From Streptomyces umbrinus (GTDB lineage Bacteria > Actinomycetota > Actinomycetes > Streptomycetales > Streptomycetaceae): a stretch of 64,000 bases of DNA. Made by a program: the position numbers and the translations under genes. The notes below the pieces were generated by a model that was not told the origin of the DNA, made no database searches, and saw only the letters and a list, made by a program, of their open reading frames with translations. Shown one piece after another: positions 28,206 to 37,675 of the stretch (position 1 is its first letter; each line of letters opens with the position of its first letter). Where the stretch lies: positions 7,936,001 to 8,000,000 of the forward strand of contig NZ_JAUSZI010000002.1 of assembly GCF_030817415.1 (NCBI RefSeq), read 5' to 3'.

Positions 28206-29569
28206 TTCGTCGCCGCCTTCGGATTCTCGTCTTCGTGTGCCGCCCTCTGCCTTGGCCCGCTAGGCGACGCGTCGAAATCGGGGTCGTACGTAACGAGGGC
28301 TCCTCCACGGGAAACGACCCTCGCGAGCCAGATGCCCGCCATTTGCGAGGTCACGATCGACAGGACCACGAGCGCGGTAAAGAAACTCTCGCTGATGATG
28401 CCGGCGCCGAACGTGGTCGAGGCGAGTATGATTCCTGGACCGCCGCGGGCGTTCATAGCTGCCGCGATATTGGTTGCCGCAGAAGGGGACTGTCCAGCGA
28501 CCCGGGCGCCTACCCAGACACTTGCGAACTTGGCGAGGCAGGCAAGCCCCAGGAACCACAGGAAGAACACGACGTCGAAGTGACGTATCAGATCCAGCTT
28601 CAGTCCTACAACGGCAAAGTACACGGGGATGAAGAAGGCCAGGGAAATATTTCGTAGTGTTTCACGGGCCTGATCGGCTCCCGAGGAGCCTGCCTCGCAG
28701 ATCCCTGCAGTGAGCGCACCGAATATGGGGTCTATGCCGAGGCCAGCGCACATCAGACACAGCGAGAAAATGAAGATCATCAAGAAGGCGGTAGGACTGC
28801 GCTGTGCCAGCACATTCCACCGCATTCGGGCAAGCGTTGAGAAGATCCGTTGCCCGTATCGAATGTGAATGGCGAGGAACAGCATCGGTGCCACGGTGAA
28901 GTACAGAGCCCCCCACGCCAGCGGAACCTCTCCCATCAGGGTCCCAAGCCCGTATGTCTCCCCGGAACGCGCCCCGGCGACTCCCATCACGATCGCGAGG
29001 ACCACATAGAGCACCACGTCTTCAAGCACCGCGACCGTGAGCACTATGCGTGCGAAACTGGACCTCAGTATTCCGAGATCCAGCATGATTCGAGAGATCA
29101 CGGGGATGCTCGTCAGGGCGATGGCGAGGCCGAAGACCAAGGCCAGGGTGGTCTGTGAACCGTTCGCCCCTGACAGGTCCGCGAGCCCCAAGGAGTACGC
29201 CACCGCCAGCCCGGCGGCAAAGGGAACCACGAGGCCCGAGACGGAGACCGAGACGATCGTCCGCTTCTCCGCTTTGGTGGCGCGACCGTGAAGCTCTGTA
29301 CCGGTCAGATAGACCAAGAGCAGTAGGCCGAGCTGGTAGATGACACCGAGCGCCGAAGCCGCAGGCCCTTCTTCCGGCACGATCTCGTTCTGGAATTGTG
29401 GCCACACGGCGCCGAGGACCGTCGGCCCCAGCAGGAGCCCCCCGACGATCTCGCCGATGACCGGCGGCTGCTTGATCAGCTTGAAGACGTAGGCGGTGCT
29501 GTGTGCGACGATCACCAACAAGATCAGTGAAGTCAAGACTTGCGCAACTTCGCCAGCACTCAGTGACAT
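28202..29569 (-). CDS. flH: CPA2-type cation/proton antiporter (FlH-like)
   Basis: 455 residues, twelve or so membrane segments, Na+/H+ exchanger family (KefB/GerN type): FKLIKQPPVIGEIVGGLLLG near the N-terminus is the hallmark, with LGLLLLVYLTGTEL and NARGGPGIILASTTFGAGII later. ATG 29569 has GGAGG upstream. Known fl clusters carry an antiporter called FlH whose function is unproven. The family exchanges Na+ or K+ for H+; in a producer exposed to fluoride it might balance pH or ions. Divergent from flI, coupled to the LuxR gene. Confidence 0.85.
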   Translation of the reverse strand: MSLSAGEVAQVLTSLILLVIVAHSTAYVFKLIKQPPVIGEIVGGLLLGPTVLGAVWPQFQNEIVPEEGPAASALGVIYQLGLLLLVYLTGTELHGRATKAEKRTIVSVSVSGLVVPFAAGLAVAYSLGLADLSGANGSQTTLALVFGLAIALTSIPVISRIMLDLGILRSSFARIVLTVAVLEDVVLYVVLAIVMGVAGARSGETYGLGTLMGEVPLAWGALYFTVAPMLFLAIHIRYGQRIFSTLARMRWNVLAQRSPTAFLMIFIFSLCLMCAGLGIDPIFGALTAGICEAGSSGADQARETLRNISLAFFIPVYFAVVGLKLDLIRHFDVVFFLWFLGLACLAKFASVWVGARVAGQSPSAATNIAAAMNARGGPGIILASTTFGAGIISESFFTALVVLSIVTSQMAGIWLARVVSRGGALVTYDPDFDASPSGPRQRAAHEDENPKAATK

Positions 29570-29709
29570 TGCGTACCTCCGAGACGGCTGTCGACAACCC
29601 TTCGACTTGCTATCCGAGGTCAACCCGAACCGTCTACGAGATCTCAGGAATTCAATCTCCAAGACGCGTAAATGCGTCGGCTGGCTTCATCCGAACGATG
29701 GAGAAAATG

Positions 29710-29817
29710 CTCCGCTCACCATTTGAGCGGAGAAGGAGATTCAACAACCCGATGGATGCTGCTGACGCCTGGCGCGAGGCACACTGAGCAGAAATTCCAC
29801 TGCCCCAGATGGGGAGA
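29710..29817 (+). promoter_or_regulatory. Hairpin-rich leader upstream of flI
   Basis: Three stems precede flI: a perfect 9-bp inverted repeat CTCCGCTCA/TGAGCGGAG (29710-29718, 29724-29732); CTGCT...AGCAG (29759-29791) enclosing GCCT/AGGC; and CCCC-AGAT-GGGG (29803-29814), whose right arm is part of the flI ribosome site. This could control translation. It does not match the SAH riboswitch consensus as I remember it. Confidence 0.5.
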
Positions 29818-29822
29818 GTACC

Positions 29823-31286
29823 GTGGCGACTGTTCCCCGGAACGCCCCGCTCAGTGCAGACGACTTCAAGGTGGCGGACCTCTCGCTTGCGGATTTCGGG
29901 CGCCGGGAGATCCAGATGGCGCAGCACGAGATGCCCGGCCTGATGGCGCTGCGAGATGAATACGCAGGCTCTGCGCCACTGCGCGGGGCGCGGATCACCG
30001 GGTCGCTGCACATGACGGTGCAGACCGCAGTGCTGATCGAGACGCTGGTCTCACTGGGAGCGGACGTCCGTTGGGCCAGCTGCAATATCTTCTCTACACA
30101 GGACCACGCAGCCGCGGCGATCGTAGTGGGCCCTCGGGGCACGCCTCAGCAGCCGTGCGGAATACCGGTGTTCGCCTGGAAGGGCGAGACGCTTGAGGAC
30201 TACTGGTGGTGCACAGAGCGGGCTCTGGCATGGCCCGATGGAGGCCCGGACCTGATCGTGGACGATGGTGGCGATGCAACGCTCCTGGTCCACCGGGGCG
30301 TTGAGTACGAGAAGGCAGGTCAAGTCCCTCCCTCGTCGTCTGCCACATCCAAGGACGAGGAGGTCGTCCTCAACCTCCTGCGCCGCAGTCTGGCTGAAGA
30401 CCCCAACCGGTGGAACACCGTGGTCCACGGAATCCGAGGGGTGTCTGAAGAGACGACCACCGGTGTGCTCCGCCTGTACGAGATGCACCGCACCGGCCAA
30501 CTACTCTTCCCCGCGATCAATGTCAACGACTCCGTGACCAAGTCGAAATTCGACAACCGGTACGGCTGCAGGCATTCGCTCATCGACGGCATCAAGCGCG
30601 GCACGGACGTCCTCATCGGCGGCAAGACAGTCGTTGTGTGCGGCTACGGCGACGTAGGCAAAGGCTGCGCGGAGTCGCTCCGCGGCCAAGGTGCGAAGGT
30701 GACCGTGACCGAAGCCGACCCCATCTGTGCGCTGCAGGCAGCCATGGACGGCTATTCGGTCGCGCCCCTTGAGGACATGCTGCCGACGGCTGACATCGTC
30801 GTGACCGCCACCGGGAACAAGCACGTCGTGCACGCCGAGCACATGGCACGCATGAAGCACCAAGCGATCGTTGGTAATATCGGGCATTTCGACAACGAAA
30901 TCGACATGGCCGGCCTGGAGGCATACCCCGGCATCGAGCGCGTTCCCGTCAAACCTCAGGTGGACCTGTGGCAGTTTCCCGACGGGCACGCGGTTGTGGT
31001 GCTGAGCGAGGGACGGCTGCTCAACCTCGGCAATGCAACTGGTCACCCCAGCTTCGTGATGTCAACCAGCTTCGCGAATCAGGTCATTGCACAGATCGAA
31101 CTGTTCACGCGGGGACACGAGTACGCGATCGGAGTACACCGGCTCGCCAAGCAGTTGGACGAGAAGGTCGCACGGCTTCACCTGGAGGCGTTGGGTGTCC
31201 GGCTGACACGCCTGACTCCTGAGCAGGCCGCCTACATCGGCGTTTCCGTCAACGGACCATACAAACCGGACCACTACCGCTACTGA
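29823..31286 (+). CDS. flI: S-adenosylhomocysteine hydrolase FlI
   Basis: 487 residues, full length. It splits SAH to adenosine and homocysteine using bound NAD. Marks: [20 protein letters not shown], the [13 protein letters not shown] loop, [19 protein letters not shown] and the NAD loop [20 protein letters not shown], ending in the C-terminal KPDHYRY that contacts the neighbour subunit. The start GTG 29823 lies behind GGGAGAG. The fl cluster of S. cattleya contains a SAHH named FlI; SAH inhibits fluorinase, so local removal is a reasonable role. It heads a plus-strand run of apt, DUF190, metK and mtnA. Confidence 0.93.
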   Translation: MATVPRNAPLSADDFKVADLSLADFGRREIQMAQHEMPGLMALRDEYAGSAPLRGARITGSLHMTVQTAVLIETLVSLGADVRWASCNIFSTQDHAAAAIVVGPRGTPQQPCGIPVFAWKGETLEDYWWCTERALAWPDGGPDLIVDDGGDATLLVHRGVEYEKAGQVPPSSSATSKDEEVVLNLLRRSLAEDPNRWNTVVHGIRGVSEETTTGVLRLYEMHRTGQLLFPAINVNDSVTKSKFDNRYGCRHSLIDGIKRGTDVLIGGKTVVVCGYGDVGKGCAESLRGQGAKVTVTEADPICALQAAMDGYSVAPLEDMLPTADIVVTATGNKHVVHAEHMARMKHQAIVGNIGHFDNEIDMAGLEAYPGIERVPVKPQVDLWQFPDGHAVVVLSEGRLLNLGNATGHPSFVMSTSFANQVIAQIELFTRGHEYAIGVHRLAKQLDEKVARLHLEALGVRLTRLTPEQAAYIGVSVNGPYKPDHYRY

Positions 31287-31329
31287 CCCCTCCTGCTCAC
31301 CTCACCGAGGACAAGGAAGGCAACACGTC

Positions 31330-31872
31330 ATGGATCAAGCCGCCGTCGACGCCGCCATACTCCTGCACACCATCATCGACGTCCCGGGATACCCGCGTCC
31401 CGGCATCGTGTTCAAGGACATCACGCCCCTGCTTGCGGACCCGATCGCCCTCGCCAAGGTCGTACAGGCCATGGCGGATCCGTTCAAGGGAAGGATCGAC
31501 AAGGTGGCCGGCATTGAGGCGCGGGGATTCATTCTTGCCCCGCTCCTTGCCGCACGACTCGGCACGGGCTTCGTGCCCCTGCGTAAGGCTGGCAAACTCC
31601 CCCGGGCCACATGGTCGGAAAACTACGAACTGGAATACGGACAGGCGACGCTCGAGGTGCATCGTGACGCCTTCGCGCCCGAGGAGAACGTCCTGATCGT
31701 CGACGACGTCCTGGCCACCGGTGGCACGGCTGCAGCGGCCCTGCGGCTGGTGGAACGAGCCGGGGCTGTCCCCAGCGGATTCACGGCTCTCCTCGACCTG
31801 GGGCTGCTGCCGGGGCGCGGCGTGCTGACGGGGATACACGCCCACATCCTGCATACCCTGGCCGTTGCCTGA
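31330..31872 (+). CDS. apt: adenine phosphoribosyltransferase
   Basis: 180 residues: IIDVPGYPRPGIVFKDITPL typical N-terminus, GIEARGFILAPLLAARLG base-site block and PRPP loop VLIVDDVLATGGTAAAALRL. It converts adenine and PRPP to AMP. FlB releases one adenine per fluorinated molecule, so a cluster-borne APRT would salvage it; this is inference from context. The stop overlaps the TTG start of the DUF190 gene by 8 nt. A housekeeping apt normally exists elsewhere (with relA/secDF), so this is probably an extra copy. Confidence 0.93.
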   Translation: MDQAAVDAAILLHTIIDVPGYPRPGIVFKDITPLLADPIALAKVVQAMADPFKGRIDKVAGIEARGFILAPLLAARLGTGFVPLRKAGKLPRATWSENYELEYGQATLEVHRDAFAPEENVLIVDDVLATGGTAAAALRLVERAGAVPSGFTALLDLGLLPGRGVLTGIHAHILHTLAVA

Positions 31873-32224
31873 GTCCGTGAACGTTCCCGCCGAGACGCCT
31901 CCTGTCGGCGCAGGGGCCCCCACGCTGCAACGGCTCACCGTATTCATCCGAAGCACGGACTCGGCACGAGGCACCCCGCTGTACGTCGAGATCGTCCGGC
32001 GTGCTCATCGGGACGGACTGCGCGGCGCGACGGTGATTTCCTGCATAGCAGGCTTCGGCAGGGCCCGGACGCTGCGCCGACCCAGGTTCTTCCGGATCGT
32101 TCAGGACTGCCCACTGATGGTTGTCATCGTCGACTCCGTCGACCGCGTCGAACTGTTCCGCATGTCCCTCCAGGAACTCGCCCCGGATGCCCTCATCGTC
32201 GAGGACACGGTGACGAGCGCCTGA
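31865..32224 (+). CDS. DUF190 (PII-like) protein, copy 1
   Basis: 119 residues; core [40 protein letters not shown] and [21 protein letters not shown]190 proteins share the PII-like fold and are often encoded beside crcB fluoride channels, hinting at a ligand-sensing role; function is not proven. TTG 31865 gives coupling with apt; GTG 31877 is an alternative. Two more DUF190 genes occur in this locus (39108 and 40639). Confidence 0.8.
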   Translation: MPESVNVPAETPPVGAGAPTLQRLTVFIRSTDSARGTPLYVEIVRRAHRDGLRGATVISCIAGFGRARTLRRPRFFRIVQDCPLMVVIVDSVDRVELFRMSLQELAPDALIVEDTVTSA

Positions 32225-32255
32225 CAGGCCCTCCCAGCACAGGAGAACAAAACTG

Positions 32256-33449
32256 ATGTCACGTACTCAGCTGTACACGTCGGAATCCGTGACCGAGGGA
32301 CACCCGGACAAGGTGGCCGACCAGATCTCCGACGCCCTGCTCGATGAGATACTGCGCAGCGACCCTTCTGCCCACTGCGCCATTGAGACACTGATCACTA
32401 CCGGTCTGGTGGTAGTGGCTGGGGAGCTCTCCACCAGCGCGCGTGTCGACGTTCCCGAAGTCGTGAGGGGCGTTCTGCGCGACATCGGCTATGACCATGT
32501 GGATCAGGGATACGACGGAAACAACTGCGGGATTGCCGTCACCCTGGACCAGCAGTCGCCGGACATCGCCCAAGGACTCACTGAGTCATGGGAAAGCCGG
32601 TCCACAGGCGGCGATGTCGCTCTGCTTGACCGCCAAGGAGCCGGTGATCAAGGCATGATGATCGGCTACGCATGTGACGAGACTCCGGAACTCATGCCTC
32701 TCCCCATCGCGCTGGCCCACCGTCTGTCGCGACGCCTGAGCGAGGTGCGAAAGACGGGGTTAGTGCCGTACCTCCGACCGGACGGCAAGACTCAAGTGAC
32801 GGTCGAGTACGAGAACGGTCGGCCTTCCCGTGTCGCCACGGTCGTGGTTTCCGCCCAGCACAGCTCTGAGGCTGATCTGGATGACGTGCTCGTTCCGGAG
32901 ATCCAGCGACACGTCATCTCCCCTTGTCTGTCAGGCGAGTTGAGTGAGCATGCCCCTACGGTCCTCGTGAATCCGACAGGCCGCTTCGAAATCGGCGGGC
33001 CGGTGGCCGACGTCGGGCTTACTGGCCGCAAGATTATCGTGGATACCTACGGCGGCCTGGCCCGCCACGGCGGTGGTGCCTTCAGCGGCAAGGACCCCTC
33101 CAAGGTGGACCGGTCCGCCGCTTACGCCGCTCGCTGGGTCGCCAAAAACGTCGTGGCAGCCGGGCTGGCCACCCACTGCGAAGTCCACCTGAGCTATGCG
33201 ATAGGCGTCGCTCGGCCCGTAGGCATACACGTCGAGACCTTCGGCACCGAGCGCGTGGACCCGACACGGCTCAGCAAGGTCGTTCCTGACTTCTTCGACC
33301 TGCGCCCCGCGGCCATCATCCGAGACCTCGAACTCACCCGCCCCATCTATCGTCCGACCGCCGCGTACGGTCACTTCGGAAGGGAAGAGCCAGGCTTCAC
33401 CTGGGAACTCAGGTCCAGGGTCGCGGATCTCGCGGCAGCTCTGGCATGA
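32256..33449 (+). CDS. metK: S-adenosylmethionine synthetase (cluster copy)
   Basis: 397 residues, complete: [20 protein letters not shown] at the N-terminus, [16 protein letters not shown] with the catalytic loop, and [20 protein letters not shown] with phosphate contacts. It makes SAM from methionine and ATP. SAM is the fluorinase substrate and methionine its by-product, so this gene closes a local cycle with FlA. A TTA leucine codon is present (32760-32762, codon 169), so translation should need the bldA tRNA. It overlaps mtnA by 4 nt (ATGA). Actinobacteria have a housekeeping metK elsewhere; this is probably a paralogue. Confidence 0.95.
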   Translation: MSRTQLYTSESVTEGHPDKVADQISDALLDEILRSDPSAHCAIETLITTGLVVVAGELSTSARVDVPEVVRGVLRDIGYDHVDQGYDGNNCGIAVTLDQQSPDIAQGLTESWESRSTGGDVALLDRQGAGDQGMMIGYACDETPELMPLPIALAHRLSRRLSEVRKTGLVPYLRPDGKTQVTVEYENGRPSRVATVVVSAQHSSEADLDDVLVPEIQRHVISPCLSGELSEHAPTVLVNPTGRFEIGGPVADVGLTGRKIIVDTYGGLARHGGGAFSGKDPSKVDRSAAYAARWVAKNVVAAGLATHCEVHLSYAIGVARPVGIHVETFGTERVDPTRLSKVVPDFFDLRPAAIIRDLELTRPIYRPTAAYGHFGREEPGFTWELRSRVADLAAALA

Positions 33450-34510
33450 CCTCCGCGGAATCCGGCCGCGCACTCAGCGCCGGTATCGGCCCCGTGATCG
33501 GGTGGAGCGGGGATGTGATCGTGGCTCTCGACCAGACCGCCCTGCCGCGTCAGACGAACCTTGTACGACTGACAACAGTCGATCAGCTCGTCGAAGCGAT
33601 CCGCAGACTCGTCGTGAGAGGTGCCCCGGTACTCGGAGCAGCAGGAGCACTGGGGGTGGCGCTGGCGGTGCGTGAGGCAGACCGATCCAGCTGGACACCC
33701 TCTGAACTCACCTACCAAGTCGACAGGATCCGCGATGCTCGCCCTACTGCAGCAGACTTGGCGGTGGGGGTCTCCGTCGTGCGGCCCTTGATACCGCAGG
33801 GGGCCAAGGTAGTGGAAGCCGCGGCCCGCTCCTATGTGGACCGGATCGTAGGGTCTAACCGTCGCCTTGCGACACGCGGAGCCGACTACCTGGCCGATCT
33901 GTTTCCTGGCAAGGTGCTCCGTCTGCACACGCACTGCAATACGGGCGCTCTGGCAGGCGTGGAGTGGGGCACGGCCTTGGGCGTGGTCCAGGCATTGCAT
34001 GCGCGAAAGCTCGTCAGTCAGGTGATCGTCGACGAGACCCGCCCACTGCTCCAGGGGGCTCGACTTACTTGCTGGGAACTGGAACGACTGGGCATCGATC
34101 ATCGTCTTATCTGCGATGGTGCCGGTCCATACGTACTGGCGCGCGGTGATGTGGATGCTGTTGTTGTTGGGGCCGATCGCATTGCGGCCAACGGGGACGT
34201 CGCGAACAAGATAGGCACCTACGCCCTCGCTCTCGGAGCTCGTCATGCTGGTGTGCCGTTCGTCGTTGCAGCACCTGAGTCAACGCTCGATGTGACGATC
34301 CCAGACGGTTCGGCTATCGCCGTTGAGCAGCGTGCAGAGGCCGAGGTCACCCAGGTGCAAGGAATCCTCCTGGCACCTGAGAGTACCCGTGCCCTCAACT
34401 ACGCCTTTGACATCACTCCCGCCGAGTTCGTCAGCGCGGTGGTCACGGACCGTCGGCTGATCGTTGTTCCGTCCGGTCCTGGCGCGATCGCAAAGCAACG
34501 GACTGCCTGA
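33446..34510 (+). CDS. mtnA: methylthioribose-1-phosphate isomerase family; probable 5-fluoro-5-deoxyribose-1-phosphate isomerase
   Basis: 354 residues of the MtnA/eIF2B-like family: [19 protein letters not shown], catalytic Cys164 in [16 protein letters not shown], catalytic Asp244 in [19 protein letters not shown]. MtnA isomerises methylthioribose-1-phosphate to the ribulose form. In fluorometabolism the same reaction on 5-fluoro-5-deoxyribose-1-phosphate, the FlB product, is needed next, so here that substrate is likely. Last gene of the flI-apt-DUF190-metK-mtnA run, ending at a shared terminator. Confidence 0.92.
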   Translation: MTSAESGRALSAGIGPVIGWSGDVIVALDQTALPRQTNLVRLTTVDQLVEAIRRLVVRGAPVLGAAGALGVALAVREADRSSWTPSELTYQVDRIRDARPTAADLAVGVSVVRPLIPQGAKVVEAAARSYVDRIVGSNRRLATRGADYLADLFPGKVLRLHTHCNTGALAGVEWGTALGVVQALHARKLVSQVIVDETRPLLQGARLTCWELERLGIDHRLICDGAGPYVLARGDVDAVVVGADRIAANGDVANKIGTYALALGARHAGVPFVVAAPESTLDVTIPDGSAIAVEQRAEAEVTQVQGILLAPESTRALNYAFDITPAEFVSAVVTDRRLIVVPSGPGAIAKQRTA

Positions 34511-34520
34511 TCGAGTCGCT

Positions 34521-34544
34521 CAGTAGCCGGCCATACGGCTACTG
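34521..34544. terminator. Bidirectional terminator between mtnA and luxR
   Basis: CAGTAGCC (34521-34528) and GGCTACTG (34537-34544) form a perfect 8-bp stem with an 8-nt loop between converging genes. The right arm includes the stop codon of the minus-strand regulator. No long T-tract. Confidence 0.65.
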
Positions 34545-35210
34545 GGCGACTTGCGCGGGCACGCTGATCAGCCCTGTCCCGTAGGCCCGGGCCACCGCTT
34601 GAGAGCGATTGCGCAGCCCCAGCTTGGACAGCAGCCTCGACACGTGTGACTTGACCGTGGCTTCCCCGACTGAGAGGCACGCGGCGATCTCGCTATTGGA
34701 CATGCCGGTTGCCATCAATCGCAGTACCTCGATTTCCCGTGCGGTCAGAACGCCGTACACATCAGCCTGGGCCGACGCGGTGGCGGTTGACAGCATGGCC
34801 AGTGGTTCGAGTGCAGCAACAAGTCCGGGCGGCAGCACTGCGTAGCCGGCGGCGACAGCGTGAACCGCGGCGACCATCTGATGAGGTGGGTCGCTCTTGG
34901 CAAGGAAGGCCCGAGCACCCGACAGAAGCCCGCGCAGGGCGCTCGCTGAGTCAATGGACTGAGCGATGAAGACGACGCCGACGGAATCAGTGTCCGCTCC
35001 GGCCAGCATGCGGCCAAGCCTGAGTCCGGCGCCGTAGGGCATGTCGAGTTCGACGAAGACAACGTCCGGGATACAGACTCGGGCCATTGCCACTGCCTCT
35101 TCTGGAGCGCTTGCTTCCGCCACAACCTGGATGCGTTCGTCGTCTTCAAGGATCTTTCGCAGTCCTTTGCGGATCAGGAGGTTGTGCACGCATAACAGAA
35201 CCGTGATCAA
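34539..35210 (-). CDS. LuxR/NarL-type response regulator with Glu at the phospho-site; TTA-containing
   Basis: 223 residues: receiver domain (1-125) and LuxR helix-turn-helix (GVLTAREIEVLRLMATGM, NSEIAACLSVGEATVKSHVS). At the phosphoacceptor site the sequence is DVVFVELDMP, that is Glu54 in place of Asp; Lys (ARAFLAKSD) is kept but the N-terminal acidic pair is replaced by CVHN. A Glu can mimic phospho-Asp, so the protein may be constitutively active. TTG 35210 has AGGAG upstream, and codon 6 is TTA (35193-35195), pointing to bldA control. No sensor kinase is adjacent. Regulators of this kind occur in other fl clusters (FlJ/FlL group, from memory). Confidence 0.88.
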   Translation of the reverse strand: MITVLLCVHNLLIRKGLRKILEDDERIQVVAEASAPEEAVAMARVCIPDVVFVELDMPYGAGLRLGRMLAGADTDSVGVVFIAQSIDSASALRGLLSGARAFLAKSDPPHQMVAAVHAVAAGYAVLPPGLVAALEPLAMLSTATASAQADVYGVLTAREIEVLRLMATGMSNSEIAACLSVGEATVKSHVSRLLSKLGLRNRSQAVARAYGTGLISVPAQVAQ

Positions 35211-35836
35211 GGTGTCTCCTGCTCATTCAGGTTCGCGCTGCTGGTACTTGATGGAGTGGCACGACCAGACGTGACGGGTCGGCGCGCGTAGACGCCGTGG
35301 CGATACTGAGTCACTGAGGACTGGGAAGTCATGAGCGATCGTCGTATTCAGTCGCCGCGGACAGGCGCCGGGGCTGGCTGAATAGGAGTCGCGTCGCTGC
35401 CGGCGGCGCCGGGCAGGGATGAGGGCTTTTGCGGCACGATCAATCATCGTCATCCTGGCTGTCCCATATCCATGGAAAAATCACCAGGGACCGTCAGCGG
35501 CATGTGCCGCGGTTTCGGTGAGCCCCATCACCGGCTTGCCGTTCAACCAGTGTGAACGTGTCGGGATGTGAGTGAAACAGGGACTTCGGCCGTCACTTAA
35601 CGCCACAATCGTTCAACTTGGCGTCAGTGGTCTGTCTTCGTGCAGCAACACTCAACGGGCATCTGCGCCTAACGCCACGGGCGCACCGTGGCAAACGTGC
35701 AGCCCGACAGTTGCGGCAGTAACGGGTGTGAGCCTTGTTGCGTGCGACGTCAGTCACAGCAGGAGCTCTATGCCATGAGCGCGACCTGCACGCAGAGCCG
35801 AATTTGCCACACAAATAGTCACCTGCTGTTCGCGCG
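35211..35836. other. Gene-poor stretch between luxR and ISAs1
   Basis: 626 nt with only short inconsistent frames. The proximal part probably holds the promoter of the luxR gene. I recognise nothing further; the repeated TAACGCCAC near 35597 and 35670 is short. Confidence 0.4.
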
Positions 35837-37150
35837 CAGGGCTTGATCAAGTTCCGTAGGTGTCCGGATCGTTGGTGATGCCCAGGATGGGGAGTGCTCG
35901 TTGGGGTTCGTCGCGGATCGCCCGGGTGGTCTTGGCGATGTTGTCGGCTCCGAGGGTTTTCAGCACGCCGATGGCGAGGTTGCGGAGGGTCGCCATGGCC
36001 CGTGGTGCGGTTCCGGCGTGGACGGTGGAGGCGTCCTCGGCGAAGGTGACATCCCTGATGTGGTGCGAGGAGTTCTCCACTCCCCAGTGCCCGCGAATCG
36101 CGGTGGCCAGTTCGGAGGGGCGGGCTTGGTGGGCGTCGAGGCTTGTGACGGCGTAGACACTCTCACGGGTCTCGCGCTTGCCGGTCTGCTTGCGGCGGCG
36201 GTGGACGCGGATGGCCAGGCGGGCGTGGGGAAAGGCGATCCCGCCGAGTTCGTCCGCGACGGCGCAGGTCTTGATCGAGCGGGACTCGCGCCTGCCGTGC
36301 CCGGAGGCGGAGGCGGTGTGCTGGACGGCGATGTCCCGCCACGGCAGGGCCGCGAGCTGGCTGTGGGCGGTCGGCTGGTTGGTCTTGATCACGGCGATGT
36401 AGTGGGCCTTCTTGGCCTCGACCAGCCAGGAGATGTTCGTCTTGACCGAGTGCAGGGCGTCGAAGGTGACGACGGTGCCGGCCAGGTCCAGCGGTGCCAG
36501 GAGCGGTTGGAAGTGTGTGGTTTCGTTCGTCTTCGCGCCGACCTCCACCTGGGCGAGGGTCACGACGGTGCCGTGAGTGACCGCGGAGAGCAGATGCCGG
36601 CGCGTCGCGGTGAGACGGGCTGATCCCTTGAGTGCTTTGCCGTCGACAGCGATCACGCGCGGCCGCCCGGACGCGGACGGCGACGGCGCCTGGTCGGGCT
36701 CGGTGGCAGCGCGATGCCGGTCGGCCAGGTAGGCGCCCACCGCCCGGTCCAGGGCGTCACCGTCAACAGCCCCCAGCACACGGCCGATCGTGGCCGGCGA
36801 CGGAGTGCGCCGCCATCTGAGCAGGTGGCGCCGGATCCCGATGACTGTCAGCAGTGCGTTCGAAGCACGCTGGCCCCACTCGGCGAGTTCGTCGATGCTC
36901 CTCGCTCCCGAGACGACCGCGCAGGCACACACCAGCAGGATCGATGTCAGCGAGTACCACCGGCCCCGCCGGGAGCGCGGGTCGGGCACCGAGTCGAAGT
37001 AGAGGCGCAGGTCAGCGACCCGACCGGCATCCAACGGACCCAGCTTCACCAACACGGCGGGAATGGGAGAAGATACAGCGGCAGGCACGGGCCACCTCAT
37101 GATCATCGGGCTTAGACACCACAATGATCACGAAGCCCGTGCCTGCCCTG
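35837..37150 (-). mobile_element. ISAs1-family insertion sequence
   Basis: About 1.3 kb. The outer ends share CAGGGC (35837 on the plus strand; complement GCCCTG ending 37150). Imperfect inner parts (GATCAAG and GATCAT) follow. No convincing target duplication was found. It separates flA-luxR from flK-crcB. Confidence 0.7.
35847..37106 (-). CDS. ISAs1-family transposase
   Basis: About 419 residues. N-terminal DDE_Tnp_1-associated region: FDSVPDPRSRRGRWYSLTSI, then ARSIDELAEWGQRASNALL. Catalytic domain: VIAVDGKALKGSARLT (Asp), TFDALHSVKTNISWLVEAKK (Asp), HWGVENSSHHIRDVTFAED (Glu). All look intact, so the element may be active. The start is uncertain (ATG 37106 or 37100; no good ribosome site). 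Confidence 0.9.
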   Translation of the reverse strand: MIMRWPVPAAVSSPIPAVLVKLGPLDAGRVADLRLYFDSVPDPRSRRGRWYSLTSILLVCACAVVSGARSIDELAEWGQRASNALLTVIGIRRHLLRWRRTPSPATIGRVLGAVDGDALDRAVGAYLADRHRAATEPDQAPSPSASGRPRVIAVDGKALKGSARLTATRRHLLSAVTHGTVVTLAQVEVGAKTNETTHFQPLLAPLDLAGTVVTFDALHSVKTNISWLVEAKKAHYIAVIKTNQPTAHSQLAALPWRDIAVQHTASASGHGRRESRSIKTCAVADELGGIAFPHARLAIRVHRRRKQTGKRETRESVYAVTSLDAHQARPSELATAIRGHWGVENSSHHIRDVTFAEDASTVHAGTAPRAMATLRNLAIGVLKTLGADNIAKTTRAIRDEPQRALPILGITNDPDTYGT

Positions 37151-37366
37151 TTATGCACCCCAACCGGTCACAGCCCGACCAGCCGCACGCCCCCGGAACT
37201 TGCAACCGCCCTGGTTCGCGCGCCCTGGCTCAAATCCACGGAGGAGCATCCCGGTCTTCCCGCTGAGATCCACGCATGCTGCGCCAGTCCACGGCACTGA
37301 GGTTCCCCCGGGATGCGGAGGAAGTTGACAGCAGGTCAGATGGGACTCATGAGAGGACCTGTGACC

Positions 37367-37675
37367 ATGGCTGCACCCCGGAAATACTCGCTCGAGTTGC
37401 GTGAGCGTGCGGTACGTATGTATCGCACCGCTGAGCCGAAGCCCCAGATCAAGAAGCTGGCCGTCGACCTCGGCGTGCACCCGGAGGCCCTGCGTGGCTG
37501 GATCCGCCAGGCCGAGGCGGACGCCGGCGAGCGCGACGACCGTCTCACCACCGACGAACGCGCCGAACTCACGGCCCTGCGCAAGGAGAACACCCAGCTC
37601 AAGCGAGCCAACGACGTCCTGCGGACGGCCTCGGCGTTTTTCGCGGCGCAACTCGACCCGACCCGGCCCAGGTGA
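37367..37675 (+). CDS. IS3 transposase OrfA
   Basis: 102 residues: helix-turn-helix (KYSLELRERAVRMYRTAEPK, LGVHPEALRGWIRQAEADAG) followed by a leucine-zipper-like stretch (LTALRKENTQLKRANDVLR). The stop overlaps the OrfB start (GTGA); IS3 elements usually make an OrfAB fusion by -1 frameshifting near this point. Confidence 0.93.
   Translation: MAAPRKYSLELRERAVRMYRTAEPKPQIKKLAVDLGVHPEALRGWIRQAEADAGERDDRLTTDERAELTALRKENTQLKRANDVLRTASAFFAAQLDPTRPR

Noticed and set aside
29710..29732. CTCCGCTCA palindrome as a CRISPR repeat
   Set aside because: A single occurrence with no spaced copies; it lies in a promoter/leader region.
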